Source: Heliopora coerulea
Lineage: Eukaryota; Cnidaria; Anthozoa; Scleralcyonacea; Helioporidae
DNA: 64,000 bases
Direction: 5' to 3'
NCBI GenBank assembly: GCA_030142905.1
Contig: JASJOG010000169.1
Span: 124,001-188,000 of the forward strand
Part shown: positions 48,047 through 58,745 of the stretch, piece by piece
Numbering within the stretch: position 1 is the stretch's first letter
How the letters are laid out: each line of letters begins with the position of its first letter
Translations under genes and position numbers: made by a program
The notes under the pieces: model-generated
What the model was told of the DNA's origin: nothing
Seen by the model: the letters and a program-made list of their open reading frames with translations, nothing else
Databases searched by the model: none

Positions 48047-50829
48047 CAGTGCTCCCACTTTCATATTTGGAATTTCCATCTGGGAAAGTTGAAATTTCCA
48101 TAAATTGAACAAAAATTCCACAAACAGCATGTTTAAATTTCCATAAAATTTCCATGAAAGGAATCAAGAAAAATCAGTATTTTAAAGCATTAAAATTGTT
48201 CTCTTCCCTCTTAATATCAATAGTGTTACATGATAATGCCAACAATTAGTTCTTTATGCTCAATTAAACTTTAGAACTAATCAACTAAGTTAAGTAGTTA
48301 ACAAAACAAAACTAATAAAAGTATAACAAGTAGCTGAAGCAAGTCAGCATGACTCAGTGTCATTAGCAGAAGTGCTGAACAATCAACAATGCTTATGAAC
48401 GTTTAAGTTCTTCTATGAACGAAGCTCGTAGCTTTGCAGCATGTTCATCTTTTGCGTTAGATTTCATCCGTTTGTGAAGATTGATCATTTGTGTTGTCGG
48501 ATCCATAAGTGATGCCTGTCGTTTTCCTTTCTTAAAGAACGATAGCTTTGTTGAAAGTAGAGCCAGAAGACTTTCCTGCTTTAGAGCTGATCTTCGATCA
48601 TTCTTGATCAACTTCAACTGGCTGAAGACTCGCTCAACTGCTGCGTTTGAGAAAGGAAGGGATAAAAGTGTCGCAACAACTTTTGTCAATGATGAATTGA
48701 CTTTTTTCTGGCCTTGATTTTTTGCATTGAATACCGCTGTCCAATACTCTTGTAATGTTTGGTCTGGACTTAAGTTAGGATCTAGAGCATGCCTCCGCCA
48801 TTCTGTCTCTGCTTCTTCACGGTTGGCAACATCTTTAAGATGTGGCAAATTGCGATACACTTCAATCAACGATGGTGGGGACAATGCATAGGCTGATGCA
48901 GGTGCAAGACAGGAAAAGAACTGAAACTTGTCACCATTATCAAATCGTGACATAACTTGCTTCACAGATTCAATAAGAAAGTTCCTACAGTGTGTGTAGA
49001 ACAACGTAACATCTGGGTGATCATTGCCCATGAAATCTTTAATGCTATGGATGGTACCTGTCGCAGCCACTCCAAGGTAAACTTTGTTGAGTGGCACATG
49101 GTGTGTTTCATCGTTAACATCAATTTTCCAAGGGTTACATTGTCGTACAAATGATGTCTCCATGAAATCAGAGAGGAGTGAAAGCAGCAGGGTATTCACC
49201 TCACTCTTTAGCATGTAAAGCAAGGGGATGTCACTCTGGAACAGGGTATTAAATGACGCAAATCTACCAAGGTTGAATGCCATAAACTCAAGATATGCCA
49301 AGGTAAACTTGTTATTAAGGCTCTTCAAAATAGTGTCATTTGTATGTGTAGGATCTTCAATTGCTGCTCCTGTGAAGTAAAGCTTCAATGGTTCATACTG
49401 TTCGATGATTCTGTCAACGCACAACTTCATGGACAACCACCTTGTTTGTCCGGGTCTCAGGAACTGGTGCTCTGGTATGTCAAAGAACTCTTGAAACTTG
49501 TGAAATTCCTTCGATCGAAGCGGTGAAACATGGAAATATGTAGATATATTTCGGCACAAATCTTCTAGTGACTTAGGCAGCTGTAAAGATGCATGGGAAG
49601 CACATAGGTGGATCATATGACAGGAACACTTCACTGGTATAATCCATGGGTGATTTTGAACTTATAGCTGCGAAACAGAATGATACTTGCCGAACATCAC
49701 ATTACAAGTGTCTGCACAAAATCCAATAATATTAGTCATTGGAATGTCCTTATCGTTAAAGCATTTCAATATAGCTTGGTAAATTGTATCAGCCTTACCA
49801 TCGTCAAGTTGGACAATGTCAATTAGGTCATTTTCCATTTGAAATGAATCTGGATTGAAGTAGGTAACAAGTATAGCCAGCTGATTCTTACAGGTACGAT
49901 CTGTCGTTTCATCAATAATTAAGGAAAATTTCCGTGATCTTAAATCTTCAATGGACTCTTTAATAACATTAAACCCCAGTACCTGACGAATAATGTTTGT
50001 AGATTTCTGTTTTCCTAACGTCGCTTTTTGCACCGTCTTATCATGAGGAAACAAACTGGATAACAGGGCTAACAAATCTTCACTCAAATTGATTGGAAGG
50101 TTGTGTTCTAAAATAAAACTAGACAGTTTAATTTCGAGTTTTTCAACTGCATCACGCGATGAACCATTCATAAATGTTCCAATACGTGTACGAGACTTCG
50201 TCAGATCTACGTGCATTTTAAATAGCTCTTGGTGTTTTTTGCCTTCCACATATCTCGACAATGCAGTTTTTGAGCATGATAATTTAACCTTGCATACTTT
50301 ACAGAAAGGCACACGACTACCATTTTTGCCTTCACGTCTCGCTTCAATCCAATCTTTAAATTTTACTTCTGTAAGCCAACCGTCATAAAATTTTTGCTCG
50401 TATTTCTTCTTAACATTTTGCGTTTGTATTAACCTTTGCGGTTCTTCGTCATTGAAATTGCTTGACTGTCGATCTTCAGAATCCGATTCCATATGCATAA
50501 ACACACTGGCTGACTTCTTTTGTGCTAAATGCTAATTTAATATTTAAATTGTATATTCTACTGACAATACAAAACACCTAGATGAAGCAATGAAGCCCAT
50601 GCATGGATCTACTTATTTTGGCGCGAAATCCGCCAACGTACACAAGGTAAATTGTCATTGTTATCCCAAAAAGTTCCTTTATATCCATGGAACTATTGAA
50701 AAAAAGAAAATGTTGAAATTTCCATAGAATTTCCATCAATTTTTCATTTCCATCAAAAATTCCATTTCACTCGTCTTTATATCAAAATTTCCATGAAATA
50801 TGGAAATTTCCATCAAAGTGGAAACCCTG
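48047..50829 (-). mobile_element. hAT transposon nested in the pogo element, 2.78 kb
   Basis: Ends CAGTGCTCCCACTTT and complement of CAGGGTTTCCACTTT, flanked by 8 bp duplications TTGGAAAG (48039-48046) and TTGAAAAG (50830-50837), one mismatch. Repeated GGAAATTTCCAT motifs occupy both subterminal zones. It carries one long transposase gene on the minus strand. Confidence 0.92.
48393..50504 (-). pseudogene. hAT transposase, near-intact, single in-frame stop
   Basis: A 704-codon frame from ATG 50504 to the stop at 48393, interrupted only by a TAA at 49664-49662. The N-terminus has a zinc-finger-like module (WIEARREG, then VPFCKVCKVKLSCSKTALSR and a KKHQEL histidine). The middle has the RNase H-like part (LIIDETTDRT, IIGFCADTCNVMFG, then a KCSCHMIHLCASHA block). 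The C-terminus holds the hAT dimerisation motif (FSNAAVERVFSQLKLIKNDR). Family members are 600-750 residues, so the length is normal. Read-through or repair of one codon would give a full protein; as it stands it is broken. Confidence 0.9.
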
Positions 50830-51014
50830 TTGAAAAGTGTGACGCTGTACAGCTATTTCTTACGCAGCCTGGCTCTGAAATGCGCGTCAAAAACAACGGT
50901 TCGCGCGGAAAAAATTGCCGTTTTAATCAACTTGGACTCGACAAAATGTGCGGTTATAAATAATTTCGATTCGCGGGCTAGAGGCACCCACGCACAACAT
51001 GTATTCTAGCTGAA

Positions 51015-52897
51015 ATGAATCGCACTTTATTCGCTTGTGGAGTCACGAAAAAAGTAGAACTGAAGCGTGGTGATACGTATGATATTACAGCTGCACTTCC
51101 AAAGTCAGTTAAAGTAGATAACTATCCTTCAAGACCATTAACGTGCAGCTTTTGTAAAAGATCATTCTCTGGCAAACAGTACCTCGATAGCCATGTGCGT
51201 TTCAAGCACAGTAATGAACGTGGATCTGTTGACCTTAACGATTCAACCTTCGGTTTGCACTCAACGACGATGACAAATGAACTGGGTAAAATACCAGCAG
51301 AAAACACTGCCAATCGTTCAAGTGATGCGACTCATGATGGATGGACAAAACAACCACAGACATCCACAGCGACGGAGGAAAAGAGAAGAGGTCGCAATCG
51401 GCGAAAGTCTTACACCCTTGAATTTAAGATGAAGACTCTCCAGCTTCTAGACTCTCTCACTAAGAACAACGCCAGAAACAAGTGGAACAAGGTCGCAGAG
51501 CTTGTAAATCAATGGTGGTAAAGTGGAACAAAGATAGAAGAAAGATCTTTGCTGAATTATCATTAAACAAATCCCATAAAAACAGTGGCAACATCAAAGA
51601 TTTAAGACAATGAAGAAAACTGAATTCAACAAAAGCAGGTAATCGAGAAAAATTTCCCTTGGCCTCCAAGCAACTAGTTACAGAGTTTAAACTACGTAGA
51701 GCTGCTGGACGGAAGGTGTCAAAACTTTGGCTTTGTAAAAAGATGAAGGAGAAGATTGAAATTTGCTATGGGAAATAAATTGCTGCAAAATTCAAAGCCA
51801 GTGGCAATTGGTTCCAAAGATTCAAAAGAAAGCACGATATTTCACTCAGAAGGAGAACAAATAAGAAGAAAAATTCAGCAGATGAAGGAAGGCAAACCAT
51901 TCAGGAATTTCATAGGGATCTAAGAAAGGCTCTACAAACAACCAGGAGAAGAAATAGCAATACTTTTGATCCAAAGTATGGAAGGTGGCTGCCAAATGAC
52001 CGTTATAATGTTGACCAAGTGCCCCTACCTTTTGTGATTGGGCAGGAAAAAACGTATGAAATTTCAGGATCAACCCAAGTATGGGTTTCCCAGCCATCAA
52101 CTGGTTTGGACAAGAGGCAAGCCACACTGCAACTTTGTATTTGGGCATCAGGGGAGCAGAAAATCAAACCTGCTATTGTTTTTAGAGGCAAAGGTAATGA
52201 CAATAATAACAATAATAAAGATAATAATAATAATAACAATAATATCAATAATAATAATAATAAAATGTAATTTCATGCTTTGTTTAAAGGTAATGTGACC
52301 AATGAGGAGAAATCAATGTATGCAAAGGGAGTCGAGGTTTACTTTCAGAAAAATGCTTGGATGGACGAGGACATCAATATGCAGTGGGTACAAAAGACAC
52401 TGATTCCAGGAATAGAGAAAGGACCCAGTGAAAAAGTCCTTTTTGCTGACAATGTTGAGTTCCAGTTGGCCAAAGCTTTCCACCAAGAATGTAGGAAAGA
52501 GCTAAATACATTGGTGTACTTGCTGCCTCCAAACCACACTGACAAGGTTCAGCCAATCGACGCAGGGTGTGGTAGAATGATGAAAGTGAAAGTAGAAGCC
52601 ATGGACTGGTGGCTGGAAAATGATTCCAATGTTGAAGTATGGCATGACAAGATCTCTGCCAAGGAAAGAAGAATCTTGATGACTACATGGGTTGCGGAGG
52701 CATGGAAGGAGCTAACAGCTGAGAAAGATTTCTTTTGGAAACTCTTCGAAAAAACAGGGTGTCTTATGACTGCAAATGGCTCAGATGATGATAAAATATT
52801 ACCCCCAAGGACTTGCAAACTATACCTTTTAGGTGAACATAATTCTATTGAACAACTATTGAACTTGTCTGGCCTTGCTATGCATGTACACATCTAA
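51015..52897 (+). pseudogene. C2H2 zinc finger plus pogo/jerky DDE transposase, decayed
   Basis: From ATG 51015: a C2H2 finger (CSFCKRSFSGKQYLDSHVRFKH, residues about 42-63), a linker, and the start of a helix-turn-helix (YTLEFKMKTLQLLDSL). A frameshift near 51510 and stops near 51612 and 51778 interrupt it. Then a CENP-B-type HTH (ASGNWFQRFKRKHDISLRRR) and a DDE domain with YNVDQVPLPF, LFADNVEFQ and QPIDAGCGRMMK as the three acidic-residue blocks. A probable 88 bp intron with an (AAT)n tract (52194-52281) lies between FRGKG and NVTNEEK. It ends HVHI at 52897. This is the element's own transposase, now inactive. Confidence 0.85.
52194..52281 (+). repeat. (AAT)n tract within the transposase, likely intron
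   Basis: AAAG|GTAATG at the start and TTAAAG|GTAATG at the end. Removing 88 nt restores the transposase frame (GKGNVT). The inside is mostly AAT/AAC repeats. Confidence 0.6.
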
Positions 52898-54029
52898 CAG
52901 TGTACTGCCTGTAATGGGACTGCAATAGGACTGGGTGTATAGTGTTCAGTAAAAAGATGTACAAGAAACTGTAAGTACGATTTAATTTCATCCACTTGAT
53001 TACGTAGTTTATAATATGCAAGACAAAATTACTGCTTTCTGATTGGTCAAGAAGAGTACAATTATTTCATTAATTGTACTGCAGTCCAATTAATGGTTTG
53101 CTTTACGTAATTTTGTCATGCATATAATAAACAAATGATCATATGACAGAGAGCACAATTAGTTTATAAGAACCTGATACCCTAGTTAGAACTGTCAGTT
53201 TATAAGAACCTGATACCCTGATTTTTTATTATATATCAAATATATAAGAACCCATTCCAGGCTGATCTGGTAAAATGTAGGTTCTTGTTAGCGGGTTTTT
53301 ACCGTAGTCATTCTACGTAAAGTATGTGCAGATTCTCGAGCAAGGGCACGTTAATTTTATTTAGTAAACAAATGAAAGAAAATTTGTAATTCAGTAGGGA
53401 AAGCCGTTTAGCTGTCTCTCTTAATTTAATATCCATACATGTAACGAGAAGATGCATTGCTCACAGTGAACGTTTGGTAATAAGTCATATATATTTCGGT
53501 TCTTTATATGTTCCGGTTGTAGCCTTTGGGCATACGCATCTGTGGCAAAATAAAAAGATTTTTTTAAAGTTTTCGCATTGTTTATCGTATTTACGTGCGG
53601 TGATAAAATAAAATCCAACAAGATATCGTGATAGTACATCTCTTTATTCGTAGGGAACACTTCTGCCCCCGCGAGCTCCCGTAAGCAGAGGCCAGCGGCA
53701 GCAGCTGGCTCCTCTTTCCCGGTGGCTTCAGAGTATGTGTGTAGAACACTGAACATGGAAAAACGTAGTCTTAGTTCGGTTCACTCGACGGCTCAGTTTT
53801 TCGGCTAGTTTAACACACAACTTTATTTAGTTTGGTTTACTCTGTAATAAACAGCAAATATTCTCATGCGGCTACTGAGCTTGGGATACCTTCTTTTGAG
53901 CTTCATTAAAGTGGTCCTAAACTGTAACCATTACATTTAATTTGGAGTAACGTGTTTTTTCTCCATTTCAATCATCAGCCACGAAAAGTATCACACTCAA
54001 ATTGGAGTGACGTACATGTAACTGTAAAT

Positions 54030-54130
54030 GTATATGTAAATGTATACGTAAATGTAAATGTATATGCATATGTAGATGTAGATGTATGTGCATATGCAGG
54101 AGTATATGCAGATGTAGATGTATATGTATC
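54030..54130. repeat. TGTAAATGTATA minisatellite
   Basis: Imperfect tandem GTAAATGTATAT / GTAGATGTAGAT units directly after the end of duplication unit C. Confidence 0.8.
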
Positions 54131-54210
54131 AATGTACATATAATTTGGATTTTAATAAAGCTAATGGAGCGGTCAGGAGAATGAAAATATGATGGAAGCA
54201 ATGTGAGTGG

Positions 54211-55102
54211 CCGAACTCAGTGGGATTTACAAGGGAAGTCGCGGTAAATCCCATACAGTTCGGACGCGAATCTTTCTCAAAATATGTGCACAATTAAATG
54301 GCCAGGTTTACCGACTATTTTGAAGTTTTAGTAAATTTTAACGTAGAAAATCGAAGGGAAATGTTCATAATTCTAATTAGTATCGTGTATCCAATTTACA
54401 GCATACTAATTGGGAGCCAATTTCTTTGGTGTTTTCTTCGTGAATTATTAAGGAGTATTTTAAGTAATAGTTAAAATATGAGCGGGAGATCTTTATGGCG
54501 ATATACAATGGCGAGCCGAAGGCGAGCCATTGTTAATCGCCATAAAGATCTCCCAATCATATTTCAACAATTACTTATCAAATTCTGAGACAATATGATG
54601 AATACTTTGTTTAGAAGTCATAGAAAATGTAAAAACATAATTTTTATGCAGAAATAGCTCATTTTGAGCTACCTCTGCCTGTTAACTTTGATAAAACATT
54701 AATGTTTTATTAATCAATGCTTTATCCGCATTTACAAATGTTGATCAAATATTCATTTCTCTTGAATTTTCTTCATGGATTATTATTGAATTTGATAAGG
54801 TTATTTAAAGAAATCATTAATAATTCACGAAGAAAACACAAAAGATTTGGGCTCCTAATTAGTATTCTGTAAATTGTATAGAAAATACTAATTAGAATTA
54901 TGAAATTTTCCCTTCGATTTTCTTATTTAAAATTAACTAAAACTTCAAAATAACCGGTAAACATGGCCATTTAAATATATTCGTATTTTAAGAATAATGG
55001 CCATTTAGTTGTACACATATTTTGAGAAAGATTCGCGTCCGATCTGTATGGGATTTACAACAGCTCGCCTTCGGCTTGCCTTGTAAATCCCATACAGATC
55101 GG
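54211..55102. mobile_element. Large fold-back MITE, 0.9 kb
   Basis: Left arm from GTGGGATTTACAAGG (54213) to about 54480 is the diverged inverted copy of about 54770-55102. A second palindrome lies inside (AGATCTTTATGGCGAT... 54488-54555), containing GGCGAGCCGAAGGCGAGCC. No coding sequence. Confidence 0.75.
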
Positions 55103-55109
55103 TTGTTTA

Positions 55110-56600
55110 TACTGTATCTCTTATTTAAAAGATATTGGACAACAAGACGTATGAATTTCAAACCCACAGAAGCTGGAAGCTATGGTGATAATGCAGTTTC
55201 TTATTTGAGGCGTTAAGCTCCAAAATACAATTTATTACTGGTAAATTTTCAAGACATGTGGCAACCGAAATGCTTAAAAAAACTCGCCAAGGAACGCGTG
55301 TTTGGGTCACGTCATCCAAACGTGGAAAGCCGTTAGACATTTCTTTGTCCAGAAAGCATTAAAACCATTTTGTTCAAAAATCGACTAGTCTGGCAATCAA
55401 GCCCAGTCAACGAAACTGTCTAAACTACAGAACTTCGTCTCTACTCAGTTTCAATAAAAAACTGTTGTTTCTTCTAACTGGAATTAGAAAAACCAATGAG
55501 TGACACGAATTCGTGATATTGCATTGCCTTGAGCTACAAAAACGAAAGGTAAAGCTGTAAACTGGAAAAAGTGGTGACCTGGCGTAGAACTTGAGGGAAG
55601 GCTTTTCTGGTGGTGGTTCAAGATGCGTCTTTAGTTACTTCGAGTCTTCTTGGCCCATACAGTAGAACGTAAGCACAATGCCAATCACCTACATCAAGGG
55701 AATAACAAATGGAAACATTCTTAATTCGAATAAAAAATTGCTTGAGTGGTTTTGTGTCGTGACAAAAACATGAATGTCCCCATTTCAACCAGAAAAATAC
55801 CAAAAAAACACTCGGCTACGCCTCGTGTCACCAGCCATTGTTAAGATTTCAATGGCGTCATAAATGTTTCTATCACAGTACAGAGACACGAAAGCTATTT
55901 TCTATTTGTTTTATAAAACTGCTCTTCAGTCTCATAGGATTTCGACTGTAACTGAGAAACTTATTCAATTTACACAAAGAAATGCCGATTCGCCTGGGGG
56001 AAAATAGCTTTAACCGAATGTTTTCTCTAGCACTCAACTTCATTTTCTCATTCTTATAGTTCTCCCGTGACTTATCATAAAACACGGGGTACAATCCGTG
56101 TTTATCAGAACCTCCTCGAACAACGCTATTTTGAAATTTTTCGCAAGCTAATCAACAACGACTCAGCAATTTCATGTCATTCAGCAATTTCAGTGACGCG
56201 GTCCCGGCGACTGAGCGACAAGCCTTGGCAACCGCACAAATGTATTGCTAAATTCCAGCGACACAGCGACAGCGATAGTGTGTCTCTGCCTTAATTGCCA
56301 TGTAGTGCGACAATGTCGCATGGGAACGAGAATCGAGGAGTTTTGGATAGGTGGTCTTGATATCACAATCAATATATAACAGAAATGGGTACGTGGTTCG
56401 CCAAGCAAAACAGCTGGAAATTCACTGTCTTGAAACAAACTTCCGTTTTCTATCACATTTGGTTTATGTGTACTGGCCGAATATAAAACACAAATGTTTG
56501 ACAAATCAAAAAGCATATTTACCGCCTCCAGAAAGTTTCAAGACGTCTTCCGCAGAAATTTGGGAGATCTTGTCATCATCGCACTTGATCCAAGAATCTT
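55110..56600. other. Intergenic region, nothing identified
   Basis: Short open frames only; no splice-supported exon or repeat end detected. Confidence 0.4.
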
Positions 56601-56957
56601 TTGAAAAGAAATGTCAATGAAATTGACTTAGTCAAAATTTATATTTACCTAATGACACTAATAAGGAACAATCTGTTACTCGTTTTAGAAATGTTCTTTT
56701 TAAATGTTCTGAATCACAATTTAAGGATGTAGATCATTTTATCTTAGGCATGTAGTATTTTTATTGTCCTTATTTTTTCTTATTTTAGATTGTAAATACT
56801 TTACTCCTTAGATCGATACAGTTATATTTTTGTACATTATTGTAACTTAATCTTCGTTGTATTTTAGATGTACTCACTGAGGGCCACAAGGTTTTCAGTT
56901 GAATTACTGTTATGTGTGTATCCTCTTTAAATAAAATTGAATTGAACTGAATTGAAG
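56600..56957 (+). mobile_element. L2/CR1-like LINE 3' end
   Basis: Ends GAGGGCCACAAGGTTTTCAG, TTATGTGTGTATCCTC, TTTAAATAAA and an (ATTGA)n-like tail (56935-56957), the typical 3' terminus of L2-type LINEs in marine animals. Coding sequence not recognised. Confidence 0.6.
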
Positions 56958-57237
56958 ATATTCTAACATTCCCTCGTTTATAACTTTATGTTTCGGCTAC
57001 TAATCTCCTGACGAAGGACCTTCGCTCAAAACGTCGAGAAGCTTTTTTTCTATCTTTTAGATAGTGTATGACCTCAAGAACGCCGCTGTTTTACACAACA
57101 CGCTTCAAACTAGCCCAAAATCAAATAAAAATTGCATCCTAAATTAATATCATTGTAAGGGAATTAAAGTATTAATTACTCCAAACAAGATCTAAAACAT
57201 ACAGATTGTAGTTGGACGTTCGTCAAGCTAAAATTAT

Positions 57238-57306
57238 CATCAGACGGGCATCGAACCTGCAACCGTCTGACCAGTGAAGCACTCTAACCATTGAGCTACC
57301 GAGACT
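57238..57306 (-). repeat. tRNA-like sequence 1 (SINE head or tRNA pseudogene)
   Basis: Minus strand: TAGCTCAATGGTTAGAGTG (pol III A-box type) and GGTTCGATGCC (B box, 57257-57247) at tRNA spacing. Arms do not fold into a standard cloverleaf, so probably tRNA-derived. Confidence 0.55.
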
Positions 57307-57475
57307 AAGATGGCGACCTAAGGTGCGAGTTTGATGCATGTACTTCCCACGTGTCAGCCACGATATGTTAATAATTTTGTTAAATATTCAATTCACATTC
57401 CAAATATCAGTCGGATGCTGATCGTAGAAAATTTTCATGATAATCTCACGCTGCCGAAGTCAACAGTTAAATGTT

Positions 57476-57548
57476 GACTCGATCTGGATTTGAACTCTTT
57501 TACCCTCGGGATATCGGTCCGCCGCTCTACCTGTTGAGCTGTCGAGTC
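57476..57548 (-). repeat. tRNA-like sequence 2, 73 nt
   Basis: Minus strand: perfect 7 bp acceptor stem (GACTCGA with TCGAGTC), D arm GCTC/GAGC, A box CAGCTCAACAGGTAGAG and B box GTTCAAATCC. The anticodon loop would be CCGATAT, but the T stem does not pair. Probably a SINE head or decayed tRNA rather than a working tRNA. Confidence 0.5.
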
Positions 57549-57549
57549 C

Positions 57550-58740
57550 ACAGGGATTGGAGGAGAGATTTTATCCAACTTAAGTGCACGAGATATTCTC
57601 GCGATAACTTAACGCTTATCCATGACAGGATGTGATTATAATGAACATTTTCTGTTCATGTATCTCTGAGGATGATTCTGAAGTACTGATCGTAGATTAA
57701 GTAACTGGTCGAATTTCAAAATATTTTTGATTTAGGATTTTCTTTAACATTACGAAACGAGTTTCCACCACAAATGCTTTCGAGTGTTTGGTCGCTCAAA
57801 TTACCATATCGAGATTAAATATTCTGCTGTTCGAAAAACATTACTTTATCGGCCTCCTCGCCTTTGCTGTTTGGTTTCCCGTTTCAAATCATGTGATGTT
57901 TCCCCGGATAGTTGTTTCTTGGAGATTTAGAGATATTCATACTTTCACCATGCGTTATGATGAGGATCATAATGAATCAACAATCAGGTGGTCTGAAGTG
58001 GACAATTTACACTCGAAGCTGAAGTATGCGGAAAACGAAAGAGTCTTCGCTAAAAGGCGTTATATTCTTTTTGACTTTGTAAATGAAGTTAGAAAAGTAG
58101 TTTGGGAGGAACTCATTCAGTTCAAAAACCTATTTTGTTTGTAAAGATTTTTACTATAAGCCTTTCTCAAAACTCACTTCATTTTCAAGATGTCAAAATT
58201 TGTCCGACTTGTTCATTACACTTTGAATTAGTCAAATTGCATGATGACTTGTCGCAAAATTGGTTATTTGAGAGATATCGTAGAAGTTATCAAACGAAGT
58301 CACTTGACACTGGGCAAGTGCATGTATTTATCCCCATGATATTCAACAAAATATCGAGTGATTTCGTTTAACAATCCGGAAGACATACATGATTGCTCCG
58401 TCACTCATTATGCAATAATAAATCCAGATGCATGTGATGTTATCTACTTATCAAACAAATGTTCATATCTCAAAACTGAAGTGAGCTACGGCAGAAGTGA
58501 GTTGTACTAGCAGCCAATCTTTAAAATTCAATAAGTTCTTTCAAATAACTGAGTTTTTCCGAAATTAGATTTTCCCTTCAAACACTTTAAAAATAGAATG
58601 TATGGGAGTGGCAAGCACTACACATTTGCATCCTTTGACAACTGGCAAATATATCGTGGACTTCCCGTACACCAAAGGATTGACGTGATCGGCTTCATGA
58701 TTATCATTTCGTAAATTTGCAATTGCTTCTTCTCATAATT
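57550..58740. other. 5' flank of DUF4419 copy 4
   Basis: Contains an open frame at 57788-58144 (118 codons, charged C-terminal half including EDHNESTIRWSEVDN) that I do not recognise and for which I see no good splice or start context. Otherwise AT-rich upstream sequence. Confidence 0.35.
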
Positions 58741-58745
58741 TGAAG

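Larger units (their letters stand above)
47158..53304. mobile_element. Pogo-type transposon carrying HIRAN and C2H2-DDE genes, with nested hAT
   Basis: Inverted ends CAGTAAAAACCCGCTAACAA / CGGTAAAAACCCGCTAACAA (25 bp, one mismatch), flanked by TA (47156-47157, 53305-53306). The sequence outside rejoins to match the empty site in unit A (about 39958-39962). Subterminal repeats of AAGAACCT occur at both ends. Contents: HIRAN gene (minus), nested hAT element, C2H2-pogo transposase (plus). Without the nested element it is about 3.36 kb with two divergent genes. Confidence 0.9.
41840..54012. repeat. Segmental duplication, unit C, with insertions
   Basis: Counterpart of 34951-40650. The alignment is interrupted by the Penelope-like fold-back (42027-43177), the hAT MITE (43390-44429) and the 6.1 kb composite transposon (47158-53304), then resumes at GTCATTCTACGTAAAGTATG and ends near GGAGTGACG. 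Confidence 0.85.

Noticed and set aside
53952..54201. Val/Asp and His/Ile repeat frames on both strands
   Set aside because: Both are translations of the TGTAAATGTATA minisatellite.
57788..58144. 118-codon plus-strand frame upstream of DUF4419 copy 4
   Set aside because: Starts in hydrophobic noise without a good start, no match to a known family, no conserved counterpart beside other copies.
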